From Dicyema japonicum (taxonomy: Eukaryota; Dicyemida; Rhombozoa; Dicyemidae): a stretch of 64,000 nt of DNA. The position numbers and the translations under genes were made by a program. Below the pieces are notes generated by a model, which ran no database searches, was not told the DNA's origin, and was given only the letters and a program-made list of their open reading frames with translations. Shown here piece by piece: positions 13,030 through 23,894 of the stretch. The stretch is taken from NCBI GenBank assembly GCA_011109175.1, contig RDEW01000008.1:1431447-1495446 (forward strand), in the 5' to 3' direction. The first letter of the stretch is position 1. Every line of letters starts with the position of its first letter.

Positions 13030-14300
13030 AAGTTTCACATTTTGTTTTTCAAAATTTTGTCCCTTTTTGAAAGTCTTATGACAAATTTAGAATAATTTTT
13101 TTAAATAGGAAAAAACTAATCAAAAACTTTATTAAAATATAGCATAATGTAATTCGAAACGTTTTCATGTTAAAATCTCGGTCTTTAGATAGTAATTTTA
13201 GCAATAATAAAAATCTTTTCTAAATAGATAATTTTGTGAAAAAATATTTTTTTTATAATAGCCCTATATGCATTGAAAAATATGTTCTTTTTCCATTTTG
13301 GTAATAGAAAAAATAACTTTTAAAAAATCATTAATAAAAAAATCTAGATTCCTGATATATCTTAATTACTCATAAATTGTCACTGAAATACGATTTTTAA
13401 ATCTGTTTAGTGCTTGAATAAGCCATACTTATCAATTTATACATCAATATTGACATAACATCCCGATAAATTGCTCGAGTTCATTGGTTAGATTGATTCC
13501 ATGTATCTTTCAATTAAAATTCTATTTCCAGCAAAACTTTAGTTATTTTTTTACTCAATAAAATTTTTACAATCATAGTCGACAACTTCCTTTTTTGGTC
13601 AGAATTATTTTCATTAGCCAATTTCAATAATTTTTTATAAAGAAATCAGATTATCAAAATCAACTAAGCAATCTTAACTCCCTGAACTCACCAGTATTGT
13701 CATATTATGTTTTACTCGGCACCCAATATTAAAATTAACTAAGAAACTTTAACTTCCTGAACCCACCAATTTTGTCTTATCTACATTGTTCTCATTTAAT
13801 CGTATCCAATCATTGCGCAACTCATTCTACAATTCCAAATTTGGGAGCTAGAAATCCTGTAATTGTTGCGACGTACATTTTATTTGTTTTCAGTATTTGC
13901 AAAATTCCCTACCTCATAAAACAGCTAATAGATATTTTATCCAAACTGCTATAAAATGGAGAGTTATTATTTCACGTTTAATAACTGCATCCTCTTTTTG
14001 AACAAATAAGTTTCTATGGATCTAATAGATCAGTGGCTAGCATGCTGTGCTTTAACAATAAGACTTGCAAGTCGGAAATATATTAAACAAATGAGATAGC
14101 AAATTAACCTGAAAAACCTATGGAAAATGTAGAATCATTCCGTAATAAAAACGTTTTACTCACAATATATTCATTCTCATACATGCCCCTCGTGGAGTTC
14201 GGATTTAGGGTAGGAATTCTAAAAACAAGAACAGGTCATTTTCGTTTACTATTGACGTAAATGATTTCTCTTCTTTCCCCCTCCTATGGAGTATGTATAG
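13030..14300. other. AT-rich gap downstream of kinesin
   Basis: No open frame with recognisable features. A near-duplicate phrase occurs at about 13670-13700 and 13735-13770 (CTAAGMAA...TTAACT(T)CCTGAAC.CACCA), a short direct repeat. Confidence 0.5.
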
Positions 14301-14305
14301 TGTGA

Positions 14306-14720
14306 ATGAATCGTACTCAATCCTCAGAGTCGTCCGAAGAGACTGCCCTTTCAATACACTCACATAGACAGTCCGGGACAGATATACGGGCAGCTTTGGG
14401 GATCCTGATCAAGGGTCTTCGTGTGTGTCATGGTTTAAGATCAATTCAAGTATTTCCAGTGGACCATGTTCAGAAGGGTAGCATACGGCCGAGTATATCG
14501 TATTATCAAATAGAAGACATGACTGACGGAAATGACAGCCAGGGCTCTTTTAGTCATTCCGGAAGGACATGTGGAAGCCATACCAATAGGCTGTGCAATG
14601 GATCATCCGATTTCTTTGTTTATTATGTTGTATTTTTGCAGATCTCTTTTTCTTTTGCAGTTTGCTGCATTTTCTTTCTGATTTTCTTTTTTTCTATTAG
14701 CGCCACAACGACCACAACGA
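14306..14720 (+). other. Unassigned 155-codon open frame
   Basis: The plus-strand frame 14306-14773 starts with a polar, Ser-rich stretch and ends in a low-complexity Phe-rich segment that runs into the LINE end on the other strand. No domain is recognised and no short introns are evident. It may be chance or old element DNA. Confidence 0.25.
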
Positions 14721-14980
14721 ATGGCGTACAATTCAATTCACTTATTATTATTAGCATTTCACGAGAGCCATAATATTTATAGTTTTTCATGTGCAGCAAA
14801 AAATATAAGAGAAAGAGTTAGCTTGTTCCAAGCTCTTCTGTTCTTAGCCAGATCCCTCAGTGTGTCCAAGTCGTCACCAGATGCCAATGTTTTCTTCACG
14901 GCTTTCAAATCGTTTTGTAAAACTACCGGGAAGGTTGTTCTCGGTCATCCACGAAAGCTTTTTTCATTGGAGGAGTAGTA
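14720..14980 (-). pseudogene. LINE 3' end (…LRDLAKNRRAW type)
   Basis: The minus strand reads GDDLDTLRDLAKNRRAWNKL, then SLIFFAAHEKL and a stop, followed by an AT-rich tail with TAATAATAA. This is the C-terminus of a LINE protein (RDLAxxRxAW is a common closing motif). The same 3' end occurs in the other orientation at 23690-23890. Confidence 0.6.
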
Positions 14981-14999
14981 ATTCAATCCACTTGGTTAA

Positions 15000-15416
15000 T
15001 CAAATCAAATTATTCCAAAGAAAAAAAACAAATTAACTAATTGATCGATCTGACGCGTTCTAACAGAACCCTTACCCAAGTACAGTGATCCAGAGGGTTT
15101 TGTTTTGGGTGTTGAGGTCGATTCTAGAACTCGACAAAAAGGAACGAAATTGTCTCCCGGTGAAATGAATAGATGGGTCCTTTTGAATGACGACGATGTA
15201 TTCGGCGTCTCCTGAATAAGGTGAATCCTATGATGCCACCAGAAAGAATGAGGAGAAATCTTCAATCAAGAAGCCAAATGGTACTACATGTCACCACGCG
15301 ACCAATGAATTAAATAAGTAACTCACATTACTAAAATTGAATGCTTACATCGAAAAAACGCCTGTTGCATCATTTTCTTTGAAATATAATTGAAAACAAC
15401 AGCTACAACCCGTTAA
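15000..15416. other. Gap with possible LINE 3' scrap
   Basis: Around 15020-15070 a block like ACAAATTAACTAATTGATCGATC resembles the 3' untranslated sequence of the Jockey-like LINEs at 56.7 and 62.3 kb. The minus 86-codon frame 15005-15265 shows no domain. Nothing else was seen. Confidence 0.3.
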
Positions 15417-16905
15417 TTAGAAATTCTTAATTTGCAAGCAAGACAGTGAGGTAACTAAATTGGGAGAAGATATAGTTCTGAGGATATGATGTGTTATTTC
15501 TGAGAGATAATCTCCGGCGAGCGTGGGATTGATACCACTGGTATTTACTATTTAGACTCTAACTTGCATTTGGAGAGAATAAATGTCTACTAAAACGAGG
15601 CTTCAGGTAGTAGATTGTGGATTATGTTTTAATATAGACAGGAGGTATGTTCCCAGATTCATCCTTTTTGAACTTGAATTCCCGAACTATGAATTCAGTC
15701 AGATCTGGACCATTTGGACATATTTTCGGACCTGACAACTTTTTTTGTGAAATCTGGAGCCGGAAATAACTGCGTGAAAGGGTATTGCACAGAAGGAGCA
15801 TAGTTGGTTGACTCTATTTTGTATGTTGTGCAAAAAGAGGCCGAGAGCTGTGAATGCTTTCAGGGATTTTACCCCATTCATTCACTGGGAGTGGAACTGG
15901 ATCTCTGATTATTTTAAATATCAGAGAGGAGTTTCCAGGTTGGATTATGATCACCTTCTCGGTCGTGTCTTCTAAAGTTAATTTTAGTGAATTAACTATG
16001 TATAGGTCTCTGATACAGTTGTTGAGCCTTAAAATGGCATACTCACAATGTATCAGCTTTGAGTACAGTGATAAAACATACTGCATTGACAATGAGGCCC
16101 TTCCTCAATTTGACTATTCTTACATATGGTGATATCAACCATTTAGTCTCTTCCACCATGTCTGGAGTGACTACATGTTTAAGATTCCGTGGACAGGCAT
16201 TCATTGATTCTGACTTGATTAGTTTTATGATCTTCGAAAGCTGGCCATCAATGTGGTGCTATTCCTTCGTCTCCACTATTTTATTTTTGGATTCACTCCA
16301 TTGACAACTCGTGGGTCTCAACAATACGGATCACGGACTGTTTCTGAACTGACTCAGCAAATGTTTGATGCTAAGAACATGATGGCCGCATGTGATCCTC
16401 ACCATGGACGCTAATTTCTGAGGCAGAATATCTATGAAGGAGGTGGATGAGCAGATGCTAAATATTAAATCAAAAAATAGCCGTTATTTCGTCGAATAAT
16501 CCCAAAACGTTATTTTGTTGTATTGTTTGTGATATTCTCTTTCTCCTTCGTGGATTGAAGATGTCTGGGACTTTTGTTGTAAACTACTTCCATCCAGGAA
16601 CTTTTCAAGTCTGTCTCAACAATTGTCTAGGGAATCTGGTTACGCTCGCCATCCTGAGAGGAAATACCCACGCAGTAAGGGCAGCTATATAACCGTTACT
16701 CTTTTTTATTCTTAATAAAATAAAAAATTTACTGCGATGTTCAGAAGAAAAGCTTTCTTTAACTGGTACACCGACGAAGGAATGAATAAAATAGAGTTTA
16801 CTGAAGCGGAGTCTAACATTAACGATTTGGTAACCGAGCAATACCAGGACGCCACCGTCAATGAAGAAGGGGGTATGAACAAGGTAGAAAGCAAATTGTG
16901 AGGAA
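15417..16905 (+). pseudogene. Beta-tubulin pseudogene
   Basis: The whole beta-tubulin protein can be followed across three frames. Near 15420 a decayed N-terminus (LQARQ.GN.IG) replaces the QAGQCGNQIG box. It is followed by [117 protein letters not shown] and the C-terminal [15 protein letters not shown] to [11 protein letters not shown]. At least ten frame changes and several stops make it non-functional. No 20-30 nt introns were clear inside it, so it may be a retrocopy, but a 25-30 nt insert near 15450 could be a former intron. A LINE fragment splits it at about 16625-16728. Overlapping minus frames are shadows. Confidence 0.9.
16625..16728 (+). mobile_element. 5'-truncated family D insertion inside the tubulin pseudogene
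   Basis: Between the tubulin blocks GLKMSGTFV...NN and [10 protein letters not shown] lies about 100 bp that does not belong to tubulin. It reads LAILRGNTHAVRAAI and a stop, then an A/T-rich tail ending AATAAAATAAAAAAT. The peptide is nearly identical to the C-terminus of the copy at 27.5 kb (LAILRGNRHAVRAATT). It is a minimal 3'-end insertion, as LINEs leave after incomplete target-primed reverse transcription. Confidence 0.8.
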
Positions 16906-17154
16906 ATTCCACAATTAGTTTTTCACCTTTTCTTTCATTGATTTAATTTTTTCTTGTTTATAGTAATTTATTAATAAACGCAAGTAGTTAACTACTATTG
17001 GCTACTCTCAGAATTGAGAACGCACTTTCACTGAAGGTCTTTAAGGAAATACTCTTATGATTCAGCTACTTTCTATTCTTTTTCCTCGTCGCAATAAGTT
17101 TATTATTAAAACCTTAATCTTAATTAATGAAATGCAATCAATAATGTAATTAAT

Positions 17155-17285
17155 TAACACAGCCAACCATCCAAAGTGGACCCCGCTGACATTATAGACG
17201 TTGCCTCTCACGATTGCAACAAAGATCAATTGGAAAAGCCACCGGGTCTCACGTGCGTCGTAGTCTTAATTAAATTTAAAATAAA
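17155..17285 (-). pseudogene. Family D C-terminal fragment
   Basis: About 110 bp closely matching 9795-9900 and 31400-31510, including TCTCACGTGCGTCGT and AGCCACCGGGTCTCACG-like sequence. On the minus strand it corresponds to the TxDxREsRWLLQLI-VAI end of the module. No longer open frame is attached. Confidence 0.65.
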
Positions 17286-17559
17286 GTAACTGACTCTAAT
17301 AACACGTAAATAAATTTACATTAAATCACATTAAATAAGACTATCAAATTTCATTATATAATTTCATTAAATTTTTTACGTACATGAAGCCCAGTGGCTT
17401 CTCCAGTTAATAACACTGTTTTGAGCCTTGAACTATAACCTGCACTGTTGGGATAGTAAGGCATTAATAAAAGAGTAAGAAGACGACTGTAGCAGTGGTA
17501 TTACATTGTCGTCGATAGATCAACTCCACCAATACTATATCCCCAATATCCTCTTACTC

Positions 17560-18110
17560 CTGCTGTGGTTCCGCTAGAGTTCTGATAGGGACAATGGGAA
17601 TTTTGTTAAACCATTCACTACGAGGCATTTGGCTCCTTAAGAGAGTCATAGTTTCTCCCGTCGTTTACCAGTGCGTAAGTGAATCTCTTCACGCTAAAAT
17701 TCAAGGTACTGGTAGAAATCACACTGCGTCAAAACTGTCAACGGCTATCGTTTTTCAATGCCAGTTCCACTTTGGGTGTTCAATGCCTTACCCCTCTATA
17801 TCAAGGAATAGCAAACCCCTCTATATCAAGGAATACTCCAATAGAAATAGAGCAATATGGACTCAACCCGTAGAGTCAATCTTTCTACTGAAGGTACAGA
17901 TCTATTTTGCCGACATCTTTATCCATTTACCAAAGGCTGCGGTTACTAGCACGGCCCAAGTGACTGTCAAACTGTTACAGGCGTTTTATGAAACGACATA
18001 CATGTATCGGGTACCGCAGAAACTGCCATGATTCGCAGTTTAGGTCTTTATTGCCAACAATTCTCTCGCTGGCAAAACCATTTCTATAGAAGCGACCCTT
18101 TGAAAGAATA
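17560..18110 (+). pseudogene. Possible Ty3/Gypsy-like integrase relic
   Basis: A 145-codon frame (17594-18031) has a loose match to a retroelement integrase: IWLLKRVIVSPVVYQCV followed by AKIQGTGRNH could be the end of a zinc-binding domain, and LLQAFYETTYMYRVPQKL then, one frame on, HDSQFRSLL resembles the GVPxxLxxDxGxQF block with the catalytic aspartate. No reverse transcriptase or LTR was seen nearby. The call is weak and needs a profile search. Confidence 0.35.
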
Positions 18111-18990
18111 TAACTCTTCCAAAAATGTATAAGAGTCAGCCCATAACCATATTCCCTTTCGACTTTGGCTCATTTCAAATGATTTTCAGTGTCCATAAGA
18201 CTGGCTAACTCATTCCAACTAATGTTCACATGAAACCCTTCTCCACATATGCCTTCAACGTTACCATTTGATTAATTGCTATTACCACCAAGATCTGAAC
18301 TAGAGTGCAGCTCCACGAGTACTCACATGAGATCAGGAGAAAGTATGATAATCTCCAGTTAATTTTTAAATTCTTTAGATTTTCCTACAGACATATAAAA
18401 TCAAGAGAAAAAAAACTCATCATTATGATGATTAATTTATAACTCCCAAAACTATGCAATGGTACGGATTTAGTTATTTAAAATTAATGCTTCATTTAGT
18501 AGAATCAACCATGCACACCATTGGATTGCGACATATAATATACAGACCGTGTCCTCAGAAAATAAGTGATATAGGATAATCAAAAGTAAAAAAATCACGA
18601 TTCCTCTCAAACTTATCAGGAAAATGTTCATTTCTTTACAAAAAGAGACGAGAAGTAACAATATGGATCGCCTCGCTCTCACTATCGACGAAGAGCAGGT
18701 TGGAGGAGATGCCATAGAGTATTACTGTGACTCTCAAAAAGGAATTTCTATCATGAATCACAGAGATTGCTTCAGATATGTCAAGTCCTCAGACGATTAG
18801 CTTTGTCCGTAAGTCAGATCAAACATGGAATTCTCCCCAAGATATGAGAAGAAACAGCTTATTGAAATTAATCAAGAATTCAGACTGATCACATAAGGAA
18901 GGCATTACTCAAATTTATGATAACCCTTATTCTCTTAGTTTATTGATTTTTTGACTAAGCCCGTGGAATTAAAAAGCAAAAACTAATTTA
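18110..18990. other. Gap; small Asp/Glu-rich frame at 18624-18800
   Basis: No recognised gene. A 59-codon plus frame beginning MFISLQKETRSNN and ending YVKSSDD lies at about 18624-18800. It is opposite a hydrophobic 81-codon minus frame (18470-18715). Neither has a known domain or short-intron support. Confidence 0.3.
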
Positions 18991-18996
18991 AACAAA

Positions 18997-20310
18997 TCAT
19001 AAAATAGTAATTTGAATATCCTCCGTATTTTGATGACATTTGATTTTATTATTTTTGCAGAGGACTAATTTATATATTGTATTGTTACCTAAAATCTCAC
19101 TAAAGTACTCAGCAGCACGACTTTTAGAATACATAGTTGGAGGACAAATTGATGAGAATGTTGTCATTTTTTGTGAGGACATGCATTCCTTGCATTTTGA
19201 AAGAACTTTTTCGTTAATTGGGATTTTCCTTGAACTTGATTGAGAAATGTCCTGAAGAATAGGTATCTGTGGTCCATATTCGCTCGTTTTTTCACTCACT
19301 GATAAGTTACTATTAAATTATTTATAAATAAAAACAGTATTTCATGGGAATCTCTCTCTGGAATGCTCATTTGGTATCCCCGATTCCCTCCTCGTTGTCA
19401 CTTTGATGCCTCATCATTTCAATGCTACGAAGGGCAGTCGTTCTACTGTCTATTAATTCGTTTATATTTGATTTTCTCACAAATGTAGTATATTTTAGTG
19501 TACACATATCATTCAATAATTCTTATATTATATATTATTATACCATATTCGCTGACTAAGGAGTTCATTTGTTGGGCTATCTTTGGGACTGTACTTGATA
19601 ATACAAAAGGTAATAGTGTCCTACCTCCATTTACACGATTTTCTCTTAATTTGCTGAGACTAAAATTTGAGGGATTATCTTTTTGCAATTTCTTTTTCCT
19701 CAAAGCCTTAACCTATAATATAAGTACTTATACTGCACTTGACTATAAACACTTATATGATAATGTAACGCTTGAATGATTATAAATATAAATTAATATA
19801 TTAATGTAACACTTGAATGGTTATGAATATAAATGAATAATACTTAAAATATCAAAATTAATACCTTTGGAGATTGCAAAGGCCCAATATCTTGATTGGA
19901 AGGATCCTTTTGCTGGGGGAAGGATCCAAATCAGTGTCACTTGTTTAAGTAAACAGTACAACCTTTGTCGCTTCAGTGAAGGCGGCTGTTCCGCTCGAAT
20001 TGGCAAAGAGCGTAATAAATTATAATATTCTTGATAATCATTTTCATCAACAGCAGGGAACAAATCCTCAATGACGGATTCAGTTCTAACCCATTCATCT
20101 GGTAGTGATATTAAGCGAGGATCAACAGCAAAACTGTCTAAAATATTTTATAAATGTCAGAACAACCTGAAATTGACTAAATATTAAATAATATAATACT
20201 ATATTGGGAAGATCTTCTATATCAAAGTCAATATAACGAATTTCTGAACATAATTGTGACTTTTTATCAGATTTTGTCTTTTTTCGTCTGAACGATTTAA
20301 TCAAATTCAT
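18997..20310 (-). CDS. Unrecognised protein gene with tiny introns
   Basis: The start ATG at 20310 opens a lysine-rich N-terminus (MNLIKSFRRKKTKSDKK). Reading continues after GT-AG introns 20199-20177 (23 nt), 20166-20138 (29 nt) and 19940-19913 (28 nt). The joined frame reads SDSFAVDPRLISLPDEWV, ESVIEDLFPAVDENDYQEY and PPSLKRQRLYCLLKQ. Further exons follow after a longer intron: KALRKKKLQKDNPSNFSLSKL...TVPKIAQQMNSLV (about 19717-19540), a 22-nt intron, LLNDMCTLKYTTF, then SEYGPQIPILQDISQSSSRK to EYFSEIL (19280-19090). The consistent splicing marks it as a real gene. It is polar with probable helices, no membrane segment and no domain I recognise. The 3' end is not fixed. Confidence 0.65.
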
Positions 20311-20319
20311 AATATCCTC

Positions 20320-20785
20320 TGTTATTATTACTTAATGATTTACCGATTAACAGCGAAATCTGTTTGAAATGAATTCTAACGATTCCAATAAATAGTTTTC
20401 CCGAAAAATACAACGATATTCTGCTATATTGGTTCAATCCTTCCATGTGTGCTAGCAATTCATAACTTTATGTTAATCATGATCTTAACCAGTTTTCAAC
20501 TATGTCTAATTTGCAGTAGTCATTCTTCTTTATTTTTCCATAATTAGTGGCAGCGAGCCTTTGATTACAATAAGTTTATTACCAAATAATTCCAAATTTT
20601 CCAGTTCGTTTGTGTAAATGTTGTCGTACACTAAACATGTAAAATTCGTTCGTTTAATTTTAAGTTTTAAATTTTATTTACTTTTTAGGTTATCCAGTAA
20701 ATATAAATAAAATTATATTTTTATTAGAATTAATATTTTATAAACCAAATCATTTAATATTACATAGAAATAAAAATAATATTAA
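20320..20785. other. AT-rich gap upstream of the minus gene
   Basis: Probable 5' flank of the 20310 minus-strand gene. Nothing recognised; ends at the LINE fragment beginning near 20786. Confidence 0.4.
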
Positions 20786-21870
20786 ATGGAACTGTTCCCT
20801 GAATACAAGTCATTACGGACTGACTGGAAGAGGATCCGGTTTGGTGGCCTATTCATTTTATATCGGAAAAGCCTTAAATCTGTAGACATCACTTCAGTGG
20901 CAAAGAATATCTTGGGAGATTACGATGTTACTGAAGTCAATGCAGTCTCACTTCGAGCAACAAATGGAAAATTACTTTTGTGAGCATCTATGTGCCCTCA
21001 CCTGGTTCTAGCCCAAAGCGTTACACTATGACCAATTTATCCACTTTGGCTTTTTTGAACGACATGATCAATGGTGGGGATATCAACGCCAAACACCCTC
21101 TATACAGGCAAGTCAACCGTCCGATTCAAGAGGAAAATTACTACTTTCGCAGATGGGACCTTTCACGGTCATAAGTGACCCGTCAAAACATACGAGAATC
21201 CCCTTCAGGGAGTCACACCAACTAACTTCTCTAAATATCACGCTTTGTTCTCCCACCCTGGCGGCAATGTCGACCTGGTCAGTCACCTACAACTCAGGAA
21301 GTGACCATAATGCCATCCTTCTAAAGATCAAGTAAGATAGTTAGCTAGGAAAAGGTCCCCGGAACAATTCAACCTCAAACGCGCAGACTGGAGACTTTAC
21401 CATACACTTACTGACAACCTACTACAGTACCTGGATGGCATTACTTCCATGAACAAAGTTGTCGTTTATGCAAACCGCACTATCTTGGATGCGAGATCAC
21501 TATCTGTACCTACCTTTACTACACCAGGGGATATGACAGGCCGGCATTAATCAAGGAAAGAAACGAACTCAAAAAGTCTGGCCGATTAACTGAGGATAAG
21601 CTTAGACTGAAGGATTTGAAGAGTGAATTAAAAAACAGGTAGAACAAAGCACAAATATCGAGATCAAAGCATGTGTTTTCTTCGTTGAATGGAAATAAAC
21701 CCACTAATGAAATTTGGAAGATCATCCGAGCCGCCGCAAGAATGGATGAAAGATCGTCTGAGGTGGATAACAGCCAAAAGGATTTAAATAACCTAATAAT
21801 CACAGCCAAAAATAACTTAGAATCGCCTAAATGGGTAATCAATTCGAAAGAAGATGAGATAAGATGATTA
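20786..21870 (+). pseudogene. Jockey-like LINE, endonuclease and linker
   Basis: Apurinic-type endonuclease of a non-LTR retrotransposon spread over three neighbouring frames: EYKSLRTDWKRIRFGGLFILY, VSLRATNGKLLL then SIYVPSPG, GDINAKHPLYRQ (the GDxNAxHxxW box), FTVISDPSKHTRIP, and TYNSGSDHNAILL (catalytic SDH). The linker follows (21540-21860, NELKKSGRLTEDKLRLKDL, then NKPTNEIWKIIRAAARMDE). The reverse transcriptase does not follow because a DNA transposon starts at about 21870. A LINE C-terminal piece resumes after 22815. Confidence 0.8.
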
Positions 21871-21874
21871 GCTG

Positions 21875-22815
21875 TAAATCATCAGTAGTAGCCCTTCTCT
21901 TCACAGAACTCTTCCATTTAAGAACACATTCTCAATTGGATTAAAGAATGGTGAGTATAGAGGAAGATATATTGTCTTGAGGTTGTGGATTGGATTACTT
22001 TGTTGAGTCCACTGTAATGGTGAATCCTAGCATTGTCCATGACGAAGTAGGGATCCAAAATTCTTTTAGTATCACAAACTCCCTTAAGTTGAATCAAAAA
22101 AATTTTAAAGATTTCTCCACCATCAACAACAGAATATAGACCATGCCATGTCCAGTCATTACGGCTATTACTGAAACATTCCTACTACGTACGTGTGGCA
22201 CACTAATACTCGCAGAAATACATCTTTCAGATCTCCCAAAGCGGACACGCTGTGAAACACTGGAATTTACTTCAGCTATAAAGACAATTCGGCTATCCCC
22301 AACGTCAAATAAAATTTCTTGGAAATTTGTCCCATATTCTAATCGTTCTCAACGGTGCATTCACAGTTTCTTCTTTCAGAAACAATGTTGAGAGTTTTCA
22401 CTGGTGGTGCTTGTACTTACGGATATCTCCATCTTTATTTTCAACGCCCCCAAGGTCATTGTTGGATCTTCATCAAACCACTGCCGTATTAAATTTTTAT
22501 GATCAGCAGTCAAGATTGTTTTATGATTCCCGAAACGCTTGCCACATTTGGTTTTTCATTCTTCAGATATGATTGTACATACAGTAGTACGAGAAAGATC
22601 GATAACTCGGGGGATCTCAGTACTGCCAAAATTATTCTTGGCGTGGTTAATAACGAGCGCTCTGACATCATTTGAGATTTTACGCTTTCTTGGCTATTGT
22701 TTCTTTCATTTTCCTGGTTGTTTGATGCGGTCATTAGGGTTGAAATTTTCGACTAAATACTAAAAAATTCGTTTTTATTCTGCTCAGTATGAGTCGTTTT
22801 TGATAGGAAAACCCT
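21875..22815 (-). mobile_element. Tc1/IS630-type transposon relic inserted in a LINE
   Basis: The minus-strand transposase can be followed over frame changes: a helix-turn-helix (ALVINHAKNNFGSTEI, then LSRTTVCTII), GNHKTILTADHKNLIRQW, DPTMTLGALK, then LDPYFVMDNARIHH with a catalytic Asp, and YSPFFNPIENVF with the third acidic residue. Stops and shifts prove decay. The right boundary is AGGAAAACCCTATA at about 22803-22816, like the end of the relic at 5.09 kb. LINE sequence lies on both sides. The left terminus is not recognised. Confidence 0.75.
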
Positions 22816-23140
22816 ATACAAACAATACATTGAACCATGCATCTCTTACGCATATGTATCTGGAGCCGATTCATTTCTTGGACAAATGTCTTGAAGATCG
22901 GAGCTAGCTAAAAAAAGAGCCTCCAAAATCATGTCTAGTAAGCTTGTTAAATATGACAATCTGATTTAATGATGTAAAAGTCTTCAAATTGAATGTCATT
23001 TACCGATTCATTTCTTGGACAAATGTCTTGAAGATCGGAGCTAGCTAAAAAAAGAGCCTCCAAAATCATGTCTAGTAAGCTTGTTAAATATGACAATCTG
23101 ATTTAATGATGTAAAAGTCTTCAAATTGAATGTCATTTAT
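22816..23140 (+). pseudogene. LINE RT C-terminal fragment
   Basis: Directly after the transposon end the plus strand reads YIEPCISYAYVSGADS then LAKKRASKIMSSKL. This matches the end of the Jockey-like RT (compare YIQPSLTYGCAAW at 56.9 kb). It is interpreted as the right flank of the LINE interrupted at 21870, with the RT core deleted. It contains a perfect tandem duplication (next entry). Confidence 0.55.
22866..23139. repeat. Perfect 137-bp tandem duplication
   Basis: The segment 22866-23002 (starts CCGATTCATTTCTTGGAC, ends GAATGTCATTTA) is repeated without any change at 23003-23139. It lies inside otherwise decayed LINE DNA, so the identity implies a recent duplication or an assembly artefact. 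Confidence 0.9.
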
Positions 23141-23689
23141 GCCACGTGCTAATTAGTCTCGATATTAGAGGAGTCACTAATTATCGACCATGCGAACCAT
23201 CAGATTCTCTAATACGGTAATTCAACTCTCAGTATATAAGGACGAAATTTTATAAAGCATAAGCGATGCTTTTGTGAAAAACTGCTGTTTTTAAATGAAA
23301 ATTCCGAGTGTTTTAGGGAAACTACTAAGTATTCTCAATTTCAAGCACGTCTATGCAAAAAGTGGTCAAGCTACTGAATTCTTTTTTGTTGATTGAATTT
23401 ATCGACTTGGGAATGCTGATCTGAATGGATGACTAAAAATATTATTGCCACCACACACTCGATCAGGTAGAATGGTGAAGTGGGAACCCTATATCATTAA
23501 GACTAATTAAGGTTTCCAGAGTGACTTCAATCATCTCTTTCTAGTATTTACTGCTCCATCACTCTCTTTTCTAGATAGTCAAAATCTCTGCATTTGTACA
23601 GGTGATGCATTTAACTTGTACAAAATATGACCGAATTTTAAACCAACTATGATTCAACTCAGCGTTTTTTTGAAAAAATATATACTCGT

Positions 23690-23890
23690 CGCTTCTCTTC
23701 CACGACAAAAATTTTATATTCCCTGAAATATTGAGACACCCTGAAAGTGTCTCACTGAGAGACCTAGCAAAGAACAGAAGAGCTTGGAGCAACCTAACTA
23801 ATTCTCTTATATTTTTTGCTGCACATGCGGGGCTATAAATATTATGGCTCTCGTGAAAGTGCTAATAATAATAATAATTGAGACACCCTT
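23690..23890 (+). pseudogene. LINE 3' end (…LRDLAKNRRAW type), second copy
   Basis: Plus strand: SVSLRDLAKNRRAWSNL, then SLIFFAAHAGL, a stop and a TAATAATAATAAT tail. Reverse complement of the end at 14720-14900. Minus ORF 23571-23792 is its shadow. Confidence 0.6.
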
Positions 23891-23894
23891 TCGG

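Noticed and set aside
16605-16912. Minus-strand frames of 66-78 codons
   Set aside because: They are antisense to the tubulin pseudogene C-terminus and the inserted LINE scrap.
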